From NCBI GenBank assembly GCA_032209605.1, contig JASFXZ010000028.1, positions 372,001-436,000 on the forward strand: a stretch of 64,000 nucleotides of DNA. Reading direction: 5' to 3'. Of the stretch, positions 46,215-57,898 are shown piece after piece. The stretch is from Mactromeris polynyma. Its lineage: Eukaryota > Mollusca > Bivalvia > Venerida > Mactridae. Within the stretch, counting starts at the first letter, position 1. The number at the start of each line of letters is the position of its first letter. Both the position numbers and the translations under genes were made by a program. The notes under the pieces are model-generated. The model was not told the DNA's origin. It did not search any database and was given only the letters and a program-made list of their open reading frames with translations.

Positions 46215-46430
46215 TGCCATGTGCCCGGAGTTGGCACCATTTCGAGCACATATGGGACGAGCTTAAAAGGCCTGTTTGTACTCGCCCTCACCTACCAAAT
46301 AATGTGCATCAACTGCCTCAAACTGTTGTAGAGGATTGGAATAATATCCCACAGAATATTATTTCAAATGTTGTGCTGTCTATATGCGTCGTAGATGCCT
46401 TACTTTGTGCAGTGCGTAGGATGCAAATAT
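46215..46430 (+). pseudogene. Tc1-like transposase, C-terminal part
   Basis: The frame reads FEHIWDELKRPV, RPHLPNNVHQLPQTVVED and WNNIPQNIISNVV. This matches the Tc1 C-terminus with its HIWDEL block; the third catalytic acid should lie just before. It is likely the separated end of the copy at 42795-43620. Confidence 0.8.
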
Positions 46431-47512
46431 ACACGTTACTGATTACAGATACGACATTTCAGGTTGTGAAGTTTCAACACATAATTTCTTGCTTAGCATT
46501 TCACTTGCATTTTTCAGAACTGTTGCGGAATGAATTGAATTAAACGTGTACACTACAATTGAGTTTGTTTTCATTCCATTGAATTCCGGTAAATTTTCCG
46601 GATTCAATTTTTAAATAGTGTGTTGATTTTTAAAATGTACATACACAATTCTAAGGAAAAAATTGCATATTAAGAAAAATATAGACGTTTACGTCTATAG
46701 TGGATTTCGGAAAGGTAACGCACCGTTCGATAAGGTCTATATATGTGTTTACCAAACCTATATAAAAAACAATAACTTGTTTATTGTTATGTATTTTGTC
46801 TTCCGAAGCAAAGTAATGAACACTAATATTACAATGGTGTTACGTTAGCAAATGATACATAATGGTCACGATAGAGGCGTTATTCTTTTTATTGTAAACA
46901 TGACAATGTTGCATGAAACCAGATGAACACATAATTGTTTGTCTTAACAACTGCGTCTGAAAGTAGATCTATAGTATGTTTCAAGATTTATATAGTTACT
47001 AGCGTTATAAGTCAACCCTTCGGGAAATTGCCCGGTATTGGAATTAAGAAGATTCTAGATTTTATGTACCAGCTACAAACATTTGTATTTTTTTAAATCA
47101 CATTTTAACATGATTGTGTGATTTCACGACTGATACACAAGTGCTGATGAACTATATCGAAACAGATCACTACGGAGTTACCTTTATCCAATCTCCTACG
47201 AAGTCATCTCCCCTTACATGTATCGGAGTTATAATAGGGACAAGATCTGATGGCACAATAATATTTAATTATGCTAATTAAGGGGCGATCATTTAGAGTC
47301 TCGGTCAATAAACGCTTGTGTTGTAAAAAATCGAAACATGAACAATTATTCAAGTATGTACTTACGTGTGACTCTGTAGCTCAATCAGGGGAGTAGTCAC
47401 TTAGCAATCTAGAGGTTGGAGTCTCACATGTATGTTTTATCTTTATTCATAGTGTTAAACTATTCTATACTTCTAGACAATATTGTTTTTCTTAATTTAT
47501 CCTTCTATAGGA
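46431..47512. other. No gene seen; weak tRNA-like patch at 47374-47435
   Basis: 'tagctcaatcaggggagtag' resembles an A box, and the later 'aggttggagtctcaca' is a degraded B box. Otherwise featureless. Confidence 0.4.
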
Positions 47513-48172
47513 AGTTATATTTTATCTCCATACATATCCTGTTCTTTGTTATCATCATACATATCATATGTATATTCGTTTTATTTTGAACAATTAAAAC
47601 AATAACATAAGCATAGCAATATTGAACAAAGTCGTATGCAAAACATTGCTTTAGTATGTATATACTGTTTAGCATGGCTCATCAGCAGTGCCTGTGCTGG
47701 ACTTATTAAAAAGGGCTAATGAATCTTGTTTCACATCATATACTTTACTGTCTTGCGAAATAACAGCGAGATCAAAGCAACCCAATGATATGTTACCTGT
47801 TACTTCTTGTTTTTATTGAATCGTTTTTTTACTGCTGTCCTTTTTATTCCTTTCTGACACCCCAGTCATTGTAGTTCCTTTTCTTGGGCAAGACAACGGA
47901 ATCACAGGCTGCTTCATAGAAGCCTCTTGTACACAGACGTTGTGCACTTTTGAAACACTGTCTCTGTCTTGCTGCGACAACACAAAACCCTTTTCAATAT
48001 TTTCTTCCAAAATAGTGTTATGTTTACACATATTTGTATAGTGTGCCGCAATACACCCAGACATGTTTCATGAAAAGCATGATACTTTCGCGCTAAAATG
48101 ATGTTTGAAAGGATATGAATGTCAGGATTCGAACCCGGATAGTCTGCTTTGAGATTATGATGCGTAACCATT
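47513..48172 (-). repeat. ~0.65-kb direct repeat with tRNA-like end, copy 2
   Basis: Second copy of 41985-42665. Its minus-strand tRNA-like end reads 'ggttacgcatcataatctca' and 'ccgggttcgaatcctgacat', with a better-preserved B box than copy 1. Confidence 0.7.
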
Positions 48173-49508
48173 TTCTTTTATATAATATTTGAGAAATTTG
48201 TATCAAATCTTGTCGTGGGGATGCATACATGATAGAAACAGACATGTGAACTGAGTGTAGAAGTTTGAGCTTGGAGTGTGGCAGCACGGACAACCAATGC
48301 TTAATCCCTTTTCCAATATTTACTATAAAATCTATCAAAGAAATTGGACCAAATAGAATATTCAGCACTCATAGACTGACACTCATAATGCAAGTAAGGA
48401 TTTACAGCTTCGCGTGAATAAAGTTAACACCAATAACATGTTACATCTGTTTTATAATTTATTGATTCAATATTTATATCCGTTAATGAGTTAAGAAATC
48501 CTTAATTTACTACATCAAAAGTGATAATTAATATTGTAGCAGAAAGATTGTTGCTCAAGAGATGACTGCTCTGAATATATTACATTGAGTAAGAACATAA
48601 CCTAAGTTGGCAAATTAATAATAAAATAATATAATAGTGTAAATGTAACTTAAATGATACCATCAACGATTCTATCATTTAAATTATTCAAATTGCTACA
48701 TACATGTATGTAATATGCTTCATCAATACTGTTGGCTCTTCCGAATACGTGTATATCAACGATTGCTTTGCATTTATGAACATGTTTCATAAACAACACC
48801 CGTTGCAAGTAATACATGTACTTTTCATTTAAATGAATGTTGATGTTTGAAATCACGCAATGATTTTTATGATGTTTATTCTTTAGAAATAGTGTCCTTG
48901 TACATTTATGATTTGTAGCATACTACCAAGCCAATGACATATTTGTAAACATAAAAATAGAAAATACCGAAGTTCCAATATATTCACAAGAATTGATAAT
49001 TGTTCTATTAATTATATATGGCTCCTGAAAAGTTGTTAGTTAACATTTACAGGCATTTAGAATGGTGCCATAGATATTATGTTAGCGGTTAAAGTGTTGG
49101 TGTATAGTAGATGAAATGATTTGACAGTAATGTAGGTATAACAAGAACACTAACTGGTACACGTGACCGAAGAATATAAGTGAATACCATCGAACAACGA
49201 TGTATATGCCCATATGAAAGAATGCAGTAAAACTAACAGTCTTTATAAGAAGCAACTGTTCATACCCTTTATATACAAAGAAAACCAAAACGGAATGTAT
49301 TATACATTGTGTAATTGTTTCCATAAAGCAAATAATTCCATCAGCTGATATGTCGACTACTCTATGGGAAGGTTGTTGTTTATGAGCATTCCAGAACTGT
49401 AGATACAGTTGTTGTTGTTGTGGCGAGGCTGCGACGTAATCAAACGCATTACTAAGCGGTAAACTTGGTGTGGCAGGGTTTACCGATGAACATTCAATAT
49501 CACCAACA
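48173..49508. other. No gene seen
   Basis: AT-rich intergenic sequence downstream of the LDLa gene. The short ORFs have no recognisable features. Confidence 0.5.
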
Positions 49509-52500
49509 TTATTCGTTTGACCGTTGGATCAAACTGTCCATCTGTACGACCACCTGTGATGTAAATGTGGAAATTGAATTTGCAAAAACTGTATATGTCA
49601 TGGTCTGTGTCTCTGTCACTGTTGGATGAATCAAGTCTGTAATAAAAGTAGACAGTGAGAACATTTCATCCATGGGCGACTCAAGACCAGTATATCAATA
49701 CCTGGGTATATTGCAATATGTTGCCAGATTGTATTGAACCATGATGTGAAATACATATTGTGCTTGTAAGTTACTAGCTACAGACTCAACATGTACGAAA
49801 TTGTCTAGTACAGAAAACTTAATACTCATCCAAAATGTAACGAGAATGAAACACTAATCAATTTTATGACTGTTTTATTTTACCTAAATAATTTTAATTA
49901 ATGTTGAATATAAAGTGTCTTCAGTCACAGCTTAGTCGAATGAAGCAATACATCGTTGGGCATATTGCACTACGTTGCGTGTGTATCGCGAAACCCCATC
50001 CATGGACAGAATGTCTGAATATGTGACTTTTATTCCAAAAACTGTTGGGCATATGCAAATCGGTGTAGTTGCTCGCGTAAGAAGGTGCCGATGGCTCATT
50101 AATTCGCTAATCGTAATTGCTAAATTTTGCGGGTTATTGTTACAAATTTCTCTTATTAACTAGATAGTGGCGGCAAAATACCAGATACTACTGTAGAAAT
50201 AATTATGTGACCGCACCTCTAATATTGACCTTGCTAGATGTTTGATCTTCAAGACCGAGACGGGCATTTAAATATACTTACGACAAAAACGCTCATCATC
50301 ATTAAGGGGACAGTCACGTTTTCCGTTACATAGATGTGCCTTTGGAATACATCTAATTCTGTTCCTCCTGTATGGTACCGGCAGACATGCGTACTGGTCC
50401 ATGGTGAGGCAGCTGTCTGTTCATAGGAATTGATACAAAAGATAATAACTAAATTAGAATTTAGTCGTCATCCTTGATTTAAAGACTGCTTTCGTAAATA
50501 AACTGTATTACATAATTCATATTTCTGTAAAGTAATTCCATTGTGTGCGTTGCAAAATTATTAGTTATATATTAACCTGAACAGAACGAATTCCATGAAA
50601 TCATCAGCCAGTATCTGACAAACAAATACCCACCCATTATTAATACATGTAATATGAATTAAAAACTAATTTATCTGAAGTATTTTAAAGTTTAATTTAT
50701 CGTCTGCTACGTCATTGATGATATGAAAACCGTTATTACATTTTAGGCAAATATTGTCATTTTACATTCATTATTTTACTTACAACTACCAATTACCGAT
50801 GTATGAACCCGTTTATAACCACCCGGAATAGCATCAATATCGGTGACCATGATGATGCATAGAAGAACAATGACACAGGACTTGAGCTGAAGTATATAAC
50901 AAAAATAGAACCCAGCAGTTATCTCCTTTGGGATATTTGAGACACAAACCATAAAATAAGCGAAACCAATAACAGTATCAAGAATTTCATCCTGTCGATT
51001 TTGGCAAGAGAGATTACTTTTGCAGGATTTGTATTAGAAAGTTGGTGATGATTTAGATTATAACCATTGTTTATCGCACACTCACATCAATGAAATGGAA
51101 TTCCGGAAACAAACACATTACTTTGCTTGAATCGAGTCTTGCGTTCGCTCTTTAACTCACTTAATGTCATTTTATACATTTGAATGTTTATTATGACAAT
51201 TATACACTAAACATTCTTCACTGAATACCTATACTATTTTGTGCGACTTGCACCTATAGAAAGATTTTTTTGCAGACGTTAAATCAATCTTAAAAAGTAT
51301 GGTCACTCTCTTTGCTGTAAATAATGATTGAATTACCATAGTTGGATCGTAAATTTGAGGTTTGAAGCTATTTGTAATACAAAGATAAAAACTCTCGTCT
51401 CAAAAAACAGATTTCTTTACAAATTAATAAATAACAGTCGCATGGACTATGATCTGGTGAGTAAGGGGGTTGGGAAAGCACAGCCCTCTAAGTCCAGTGG
51501 CAGGTCTACGTTTTTGAAAAAAATCTTTACTTATAACAGTACACACTCTTTGAAAACCTGCCAACATAAGTACGAAGAGACGAAGGGTCCATCAGCATTA
51601 CAACGTAATGAACACAAAGTTCTTACCGCACTTTTAGTTCGTCTGGCAATGACTGGCCTATCGTGATCTTTACGCAACCACTGCTTATCATTGATTTTTT
51701 GGGTTCAAAGTAATAAACCTATGTTTCATCTTCGGTAAGCAGTTTTGAAAATCTGCGATTGTCACCTTTTTGATTTTTTAAGAAGACTTTTGGCCAATTT
51801 CACACGGGTGGCATTTTTTCATTAGATTGGACATGAGACACCCATCGATCACAAACCATTCTCAGCTATAATTATTGAGTCAAAATTTTATGAACAGACC
51901 TAAGATTATGGAATGAAATTAAAATATGGTAATGTACACTAAACAAAATTTAAACGGAGGGATTTGAGGAATATCACAGGAATGTACAACAATTAACCAA
52001 GGGACGAAACTTAGCAACGGTCCCACAGCATGTGAACCGTCGGCATAATTTTTTATATGGACATGTAATACGGCATACCTATTGTGCTAAAAATGCCTAG
52101 TTTAAACATATGTTAAACGTCACATGGCAGAAACTAACCTATACTCTGGGCGAATTTGTTTTGCAAAACCTGGTTCAGGTTTGAGGTTTCAGTTTTGTTG
52201 TAGTTTGGTTGAAAAACTTAAACCAGTTAAGATTAAGATTGGTCTGCAAACAAACAGATGGTTTAGTCAATGAAAATGGCCCACGTGACAGATTGGTGCG
52301 TGATAAGAAAATCAGAGTTAAGAACTTTCAAACGTCTGTTTTGCAACGTAACAGAGTGGACAATTTTAAAGCCATGCTCCCATGTAGTAAAGAAACATTT
52401 ATTTTTAAACATTGCCCCACATATGAGTGGCACAGTCACCCGCCATACAATCAGTCCACCATTTTGTTTAACTAGTATACGATTATTCGGATAAATCAAA

Positions 52501-52982
52501 CCAGACAAACCACACTTGGAGGTAGTTCGGTCAGTTTGATTAACCAGTTTAAGATTTGTTATTAACAAATACAGAAAATTGTTTTAGTTTGAAACCAGTT
52601 AGTTAAAACAAATGAAAGGTTTGACAAACCAGTTTTGGATTCAAACCGGTTTGGTACAAACAAATTCGCCCTCTAATATCAAACGATACATAGAAGGCAC
52701 ACTATAGTGATAAGAACCTAATTGAATGTTAGACAATAAAAGAAAAATGATACCGAAACTACCAAAGAAAAGGAGTACTTACAAATGTAATAAAGCACAT
52801 CAAGTCAACGCTGAAGAAGTTCAACATTCTTGCTTCGTCAAAAATATCTGCTTTGTCATTATAATTATTTTTATTATTTTGAAATTTGTTAAATAAGGTA
52901 CATTTAATAAATAGTCTTTGAAATTGAACAACAATACATACAACAATAATAACGATACCTTAATCAACGTGAACGCTTCCAT
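49509..52982 (-). CDS. Small secreted LDL-receptor class A domain protein, 4 exons
   Basis: Exons 52959-52982, 50784-50886, 50282-50416 and 49509-49636 have GT/AG borders and agreeing phases and give 129 residues plus stop. Exon 1 encodes MEAFTLIK. Exon 2 supplies a hydrophobic signal-peptide core (CVIVLLCIIMV) with probable cleavage near TDIDA. Exon 3 is one LDLa repeat: YSC, YACLPV, RIRCIPKAHLCNGKRDCPLN, DDERFC, that is six Cys with the acidic calcium-site pattern. Exon 4 is a Thr-rich tail (TVTETQTMTYTVF) ending in RSNE. LDLa modules bind calcium and ligand proteins, so the product is likely extracellular. Which first exon is used is unsure: another ATG exon with a strong donor lies at 52783-52829. 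The LDLa exon is the safest part. A partial paralogue lies upstream. Confidence 0.62.
51300..51880 (-). pseudogene. Mariner-like transposase relic
   Basis: Minus-strand frames give RFSKLLTEDET, a stop, then VYYFEPKK, close to the mariner block 'LLTGDETWV.YFEP'. NDKQWLRKDHDRPVIARRTK and NADGPFVSS follow after a frameshift. There are several stops and frame changes. Terminal repeats were not found. Confidence 0.65.
52148..52671. mobile_element. 524-bp terminal-inverted-repeat MITE, 3-bp duplication
   Basis: Ends GGGCGAATTTGTTTTGC and CAAACAAATTCGCCC are inverted; inner 'aaacctggtt/aaccggttt' blocks continue. TCT flanks both sides (52145-52147 and 52672-52674). A 3-bp duplication suits PIF/Harbinger-type elements. 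The short ORFs inside look spurious. Confidence 0.75.
52783..52829 (-). other. Alternative first exon candidate for the LDLa gene
   Basis: The minus strand reads MLNFFSVDLMCFITF then GTAAGTACT. It would join in phase 0 to the exon at 50886. It may be an alternative start or a decayed copy of the signal-peptide exon. Confidence 0.35.
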
Positions 52983-53337
52983 CGCACTGGTGTATTAAGC
53001 AACCATGATATTAACAACTGATTGAAAAGTTTGTAGTCGGCTCATTAGTTTACATTTATCAATTAACCGTAATTCTTTCCTATGACTGTCGCGTATAGAT
53101 TAAAGTAACTGTCTGTATTTCTGTCTCGGTAAGAATTGTAAGTTGAGAACGTATTGACAGCAACAAATGTGAGGTTGACGCCCTTACATTTAATGTAAAT
53201 AGTTGTTTCATTCCCCTGCGAAATAAACGAGCTTATGACCAGTATGGAACCGAGAATTTTGTGTGTTTTTTTGTAATTTTGTTTTTCACTCGATGGTTGC
53301 AAATGTTAACATAAATTGTTAGTTCAATAGAATATGC

Positions 53338-53540
53338 CATTTAAGGTAGAACACCCTTAATAGATTCCTGTCAAATCAAATGGAACATCGGCCAATATCG
53401 GTAAATTACGTGACTATTTCGTTGAAGATCGGTCGTTTCCACATATTTTCTTAAAAAACCACTGATCTTCAACGACTCGCTACGAAATTTACCGATATCG
53501 ACCGATGTTTTATTTCATTAGGGATGTTCTACTTTAAATG
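53338..53540. mobile_element. Fold-back MITE bounded by TTAA
   Basis: 'ggtagaaca' next to TTAA at the left and 'tgttctact' next to TTAA at the right. The inner arms 'cggccaatatcggtaaatta' and 'atttaccgatatcgaccg', and 'cgttgaagatc/gatcttcaacg', are inverted. TTAA duplication is the piggyBac hallmark, but the terminus is not the usual CCC start. Confidence 0.7.
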
Positions 53541-53904
53541 ATTTCCTTTGTCACATTATAAAATTCGCGTGTACATGAGAGAGGTCATCTTGAAGGACAG
53601 TGTTCGCTTTATTTATATCGGTCAGCGAAACTGCGAGTGCAAAAGTTGAAATACATATCTCCGACTACGAAAGTCGAAATATAATCTCCGAAAACAAGCG
53701 GAATTTCCTGAGAATTACCAGGAGAAGACCTATATAAGTCTTTGGCTTTCGGTCCCATCCTTTTCACATTACTACTGAACAAACTTGTTTAATGTAAAAT
53801 GTTGTATATTGTATTGTATTATTATGATGTTCATAGTATGTAAATAAAATATGTTTAAACTAAGCGGAATTACCGACCCTGGCGAGGTTATGGACTGGAA
53901 GTAA

Positions 53905-54075
53905 AAGAGAGAGAATACGTAACTACAGGGAAAGCCACATACATAAGACAATGCCTCCCCACGCAGATCTCCGGAAAAAACACCAATCCACAAAACATAA
54001 GGTACTAAAGTAGGTCAAACGGTACGCATATGAAGGAACTGAGGCGCAAGGAATGGCCCAGTAGACCGCAAGGAA
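53905..54075 (+). repeat. Dispersed repeat family R, copy 3
   Basis: Nearly colinear with the copy at 1692: same 'gagagagaatacgtaactac' start and same 'aaggaatggccca' end. It lies between the two exons of the LDLa paralogue. Confidence 0.75.
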
Positions 54076-54955
54076 TAACTAGGAGAATCAAAGTGGATAG
54101 TAAGGGAAGGGGAGGTGGGAATTAATGGATGGAAAAGATCACAGGACAAGTCAAGACAACTGGCCTTAATAGGTCAAAAATGGGCAGGAAACAATCTGAA
54201 CACTGTATAAAGTGACAGATTTGCACAGGGGAAAGGGAAATACAAAATACATTCATAACATAAACAGAAACAACAATCATATAGCGAATTACAGCCTTGG
54301 AACTGTCAGCATAAAATGCTGGGGGTTTACGCCTACTCCACAACCATTTTCCCGTAAACTTTCCGTTGATGGTAATTTATGTTGGTACGAAAATATGTTC
54401 AACTAAATCTGTCTATTGCTTGCTGTAAGGATTATTCCTCATAAATAAGGACCATGATTTTACAAATACGTACTTTACCCTCGATAATTAGAGAAAAAAT
54501 TTAATTTACAAGACGTCATTTAACAGGAATGAATGCGAACTCTTAGACTCTTACAGTTGTACGTGTTTACAGTAAATACTGAAATAGCGTTTCGTTTGAC
54601 GTTGAATGACCACTACCACGTCTGAAATACTGTCTGGTAATATGGTGAGTTCATCAGCAATTGATAAGATTATACTGTGTTTTTTATGTGTTTATAGTGA
54701 GTGTATCAACTGAAGTCAAATGACTACTGACACGTTTAACATGCTGTATGTGGTAGTTCAGACAGTCTTAACACACTGACAGCTTGACATTAACGTGCAA
54801 ATGCCTGCAAACATGTGTGAATGTTGTGTCATGTACTGTCTAGGTAATATTATGTATGTATAATAAGCAGAAAATAATTTACCTCTTGCGTAGTGTTGAT
54901 TATGGACATATTTACAACACGTTCGCCGAAATTAAAAAAATGCATAGTTTAGTAC
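54076..54955. other. No gene seen
   Basis: Between the second exon of the LDLa paralogue and repeat R copy 3. I searched it for an LDLa-type Cys pattern on the minus strand and saw none. Confidence 0.45.
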
Positions 54956-54959
54956 TTAC

Positions 54960-56198
54960 AACGACCAATAGTCGATGTTCGATGAGCATCAGTATCGGTG
55001 ACCATGATGATGCTCAGAAGAACAAACACGCAGGTTGTGATCTACAACAACTACAAATACATTTACATATTTATACTTAAATGTATGTATTATTATATGT
55101 GTATATACATGTATATATATTAATATGCTTGTGTGTAATTGCATGCATATGTATATACATGTACATCGAATTTCCAGCCTTGTTGTCAAATAGGAACTCG
55201 CATGTTTCACTTAAATATATTTTTGCGACTTTTTATATCATATCATGTACTTTGACTTAGTAATGATATTACTATTTTACCTATGTAAACAAGAGCTTTA
55301 TAATACCATTATAAAAATACAAATTTACCACAACGAATTGCTGTACGCATCCTTACTAACCTTTTAATCTTCACATAGCCAATTTTTCTGGCATGATAAC
55401 ATTGTATATATTTCCTTGTATTTTTTGTAAGGTATTCACCATGGTCTTTTGAGCTCGATTACAATGATAAATAAAAAATATGCATGATGCAAATGAAAAA
55501 AATCCTATTCTTTTTAAATGACTCTTGGTTTATGTACCTACAGTACAAAAGGACAATCTCATCTTATCGCAAGACAATTGTTAATCTTTCATTATCAACC
55601 TGTATTTTAAGATTACATTATGTTAACTCTGAAATAACTTAAATGAGAATTACTAAGTAAGAAAGCGTAACACAGGGAATGCCATATTCGCAATACATAA
55701 ATATTTAGGGTACGAATAGAAATAAGAACAATGATATGCCGTAAAACAAAAAATAAGAACCATGGTTGGGGGACAATCCACGACTGCAAAACAATTGAGC
55801 ACGAAGAAAAAATAGCACCATAACGACCCAACAGCCTTATACCCGTTAATGATATACTGGGTCTTAAACAGTCAGTCTTGCAATCTAACATTATTTCATT
55901 TAAATTACATAGCTGAACAAAAAGTGTGGAAGTTGGAAGAAACTATCCTATAAGTCAACCGATACGTAACAAACATTACAAAATGCTAACCATCAGGCAA
56001 ACAGTATTGTAATAAAAGCGAGGACAAGCGTAGTAAATAAAAGAAAATAAAGAACGGAATTAAATAATATAAGAAAGAGCACATTAAAACGTAGCCTATG
56101 AATTGCACGAAATTAATGTATAACCACACTGGTGTCAATGAAACTAAACAACACAAACAAGTTAATTGCATTACCTTAAGGATTTCTAACGCTACCAT
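54960..56198 (-). CDS. Paralogue of the LDLa gene, first two exons (partial)
   Basis: The exon at 56175-56198 encodes MVALEILK, and is 24 nt as in the neighbour gene. The exon at 54960-55041 encodes ITTCVFVLLSIIMVTDTDA, then HRTSTIGR, ending in phase 1 before GTAAGTAC as in the neighbour. IIMVTDxDA is identical but for one residue. No LDLa exon was found down to 53.1 kb. A stretch at 53063-53170 resembles the neighbour's last exon at DNA level ('ccgagacagaaatacagaca') but without a clear acceptor. It is probably a tandem duplicate that lost its third exon, or one whose later exons I failed to see. Confidence 0.5.
55050..56170. other. Intron of the LDLa paralogue, no feature seen
   Basis: AT-rich. 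Around 55655-55700 'gcgtaacacagggaatgcca' may be a weak further copy of repeat R. Confidence 0.4.
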
Positions 56199-56571
56199 AA
56201 CGGAGTAGTTTCCAATCGTTTATTATTTGATTTAATCGTACACTTGTCAATTGATTTAAGTGTAGTTATTTTCTTTACAAACTGGCGTTTACTGTTTTAC
56301 AACACTTCCGTGATTTGTATTGAACATTTAAGCTGTGGTTATATAATTTTCATCTCAATTAATTTAAATTTAGTTAATGAGTTTACAAGCTACGAAATGT
56401 GGTTAAGATACGTATCTGACCACATTGTCATATGATATCGTGTACAATAATTTTCAAGGGGTGCCTTGTGACATTATTGATGCAAATAACAACGATAAGC
56501 TACATGATTGCTTAACATGTTTCTGTGATATACTCGAAGGTGTATGTACGCCGTTATTCAGAGTTTGAAGT

Positions 56572-57260
56572 ATGAACGCAGATAGTCAAAAGCATAGTTG
56601 GTATGACGATGAATGTAAACAGAATAAAGTTGATTACTATAGAAGTTTACATTTATATAGAAAGAATAAGAGTAATGAAAATAGAAAATGTATGACAGAA
56701 GCTAGAAGTAAATATAAAACTGTTTTAAGGAGGAAGAATTTCGTTTATGATCAAACAAGAAATTTAGAAAAAATGAGATACAAAAAGGCTAAATCGTATT
56801 GGACATTCTTGCAAGGGAGTATTTGAAAAATAAAATCGAAAGCATTAACTACAAATAATATTTTATCTTATTTTAAATCAATTAATGACCCCGATACTCT
56901 GTGTTGTATCAGCCTGACGAAGATGCTATGTACTTTAATCAACGATACTTGGATGGCGAATTAAATGTTATGTTTGATGAGCTAAATATTGACATTAGCG
57001 ATGAAAGTATTTTACATGTCTGTATGTCTCTGAAAGAATGGAAAATCAGCCGGTCCCGATAATGTAATTAACGAACTTTTTAAACATGGATTCGAAAACA
57101 AACAATTTTAAACGTGTAACATTGTTTGTTTAACATGTTATTTAATTCCGGTTACTTTCCTGAATCATGGAGTGAAGGTTGTATTGTACCGTTACATAAA
57201 AAGTTAGATCTTGATAACACTGGAAATCAGTACTAGATTAAATATTTGGGCAGAAAAATA
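56572..57260 (+). pseudogene. LINE fragment A: linker and N-terminal reverse transcriptase
   Basis: An open stretch 56572-56826 (84 residues) has SWYDDECKQNKVDYYRSLHL and KKAKSYWTFLQGS, as in the region just before RT in CR1/RTE-like LINEs. After frame breaks come KNGKSAGPDNVINELFKHG and LFNSGYFPESWSEGCIVPLH, then KKLDLDNTGN, the RT finger blocks. Several stops follow. The catalytic [F/Y]xDD part is absent. Confidence 0.75.
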
Positions 57261-57329
57261 TTATCTCCGAGTTTTACAATTATTTTAAGAATATCATGAA
57301 GAAACGCTACTAAATAATGAAAACATAAT

Positions 57330-57570
57330 TCCTTCTATACACACAACCGATTCTTTGAATAAACAGATTAGTATACAAGACATTTTATTAGCCATTTCTC
57401 GTTCAAATAATGGGAAAGCACACTCACCAGGATACAAATTTAAATGAATACCTTAAATGTACAAAAGATATACTATGACTCCGTTATCTGAAACTTTTTA
57501 ATTATATTCTCGAGTATGGTATCATACCGCAATCATGGTCGATTGGCAGCATGTAACCAATTTATCAAAT
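57330..57570 (+). pseudogene. LINE fragment B: second reverse-transcriptase N-terminal piece
   Basis: LNKQISIQDILLAISRSNNG, KAHSPGYKFK and LSETFNYILEYGIIPQSWSI are the same RT finger blocks as in fragment A but from a different copy, with one internal stop. It is directly downstream, in the same orientation. Confidence 0.65.
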
Positions 57571-57898
57571 TTGCGAATGGAATGATTCTTTTCTAATTTT
57601 GAATCGCAGTTAACACAATTTTGTACAATGAGTTATAATGAGGCGTTTCTTTTTCTCGTCAGTATATTTATATATTACTCAATACGTTCCTGTTAGCAAG
57701 TGACATACGTACTAACGTGCTCTGTGTGGACCCTTTTCCAACTACAACGATTTGTACAGTGTTTACAACAAAAGGGGTCATATTACAAAATAATTGTAAG
57801 CAACATAAAATGGGTCTGTGTCTTGAAACTTCAAACAACAATCATCAGCGATATCACAATGCTCAATAAAATCAATAACTTCATAAGTCATACATATA

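Noticed and set aside
41985..48172. Intact LTR retrotransposon
   Set aside because: The two direct repeats do not flank gag or pol; the interior holds a Tc1 relic and a SINE. Kept only as an alternative.
52209..52568. Overlapping ORFs of 74-101 residues on both strands
   Set aside because: They lie inside the MITE at 52148-52671 and show no domain-like sequence.
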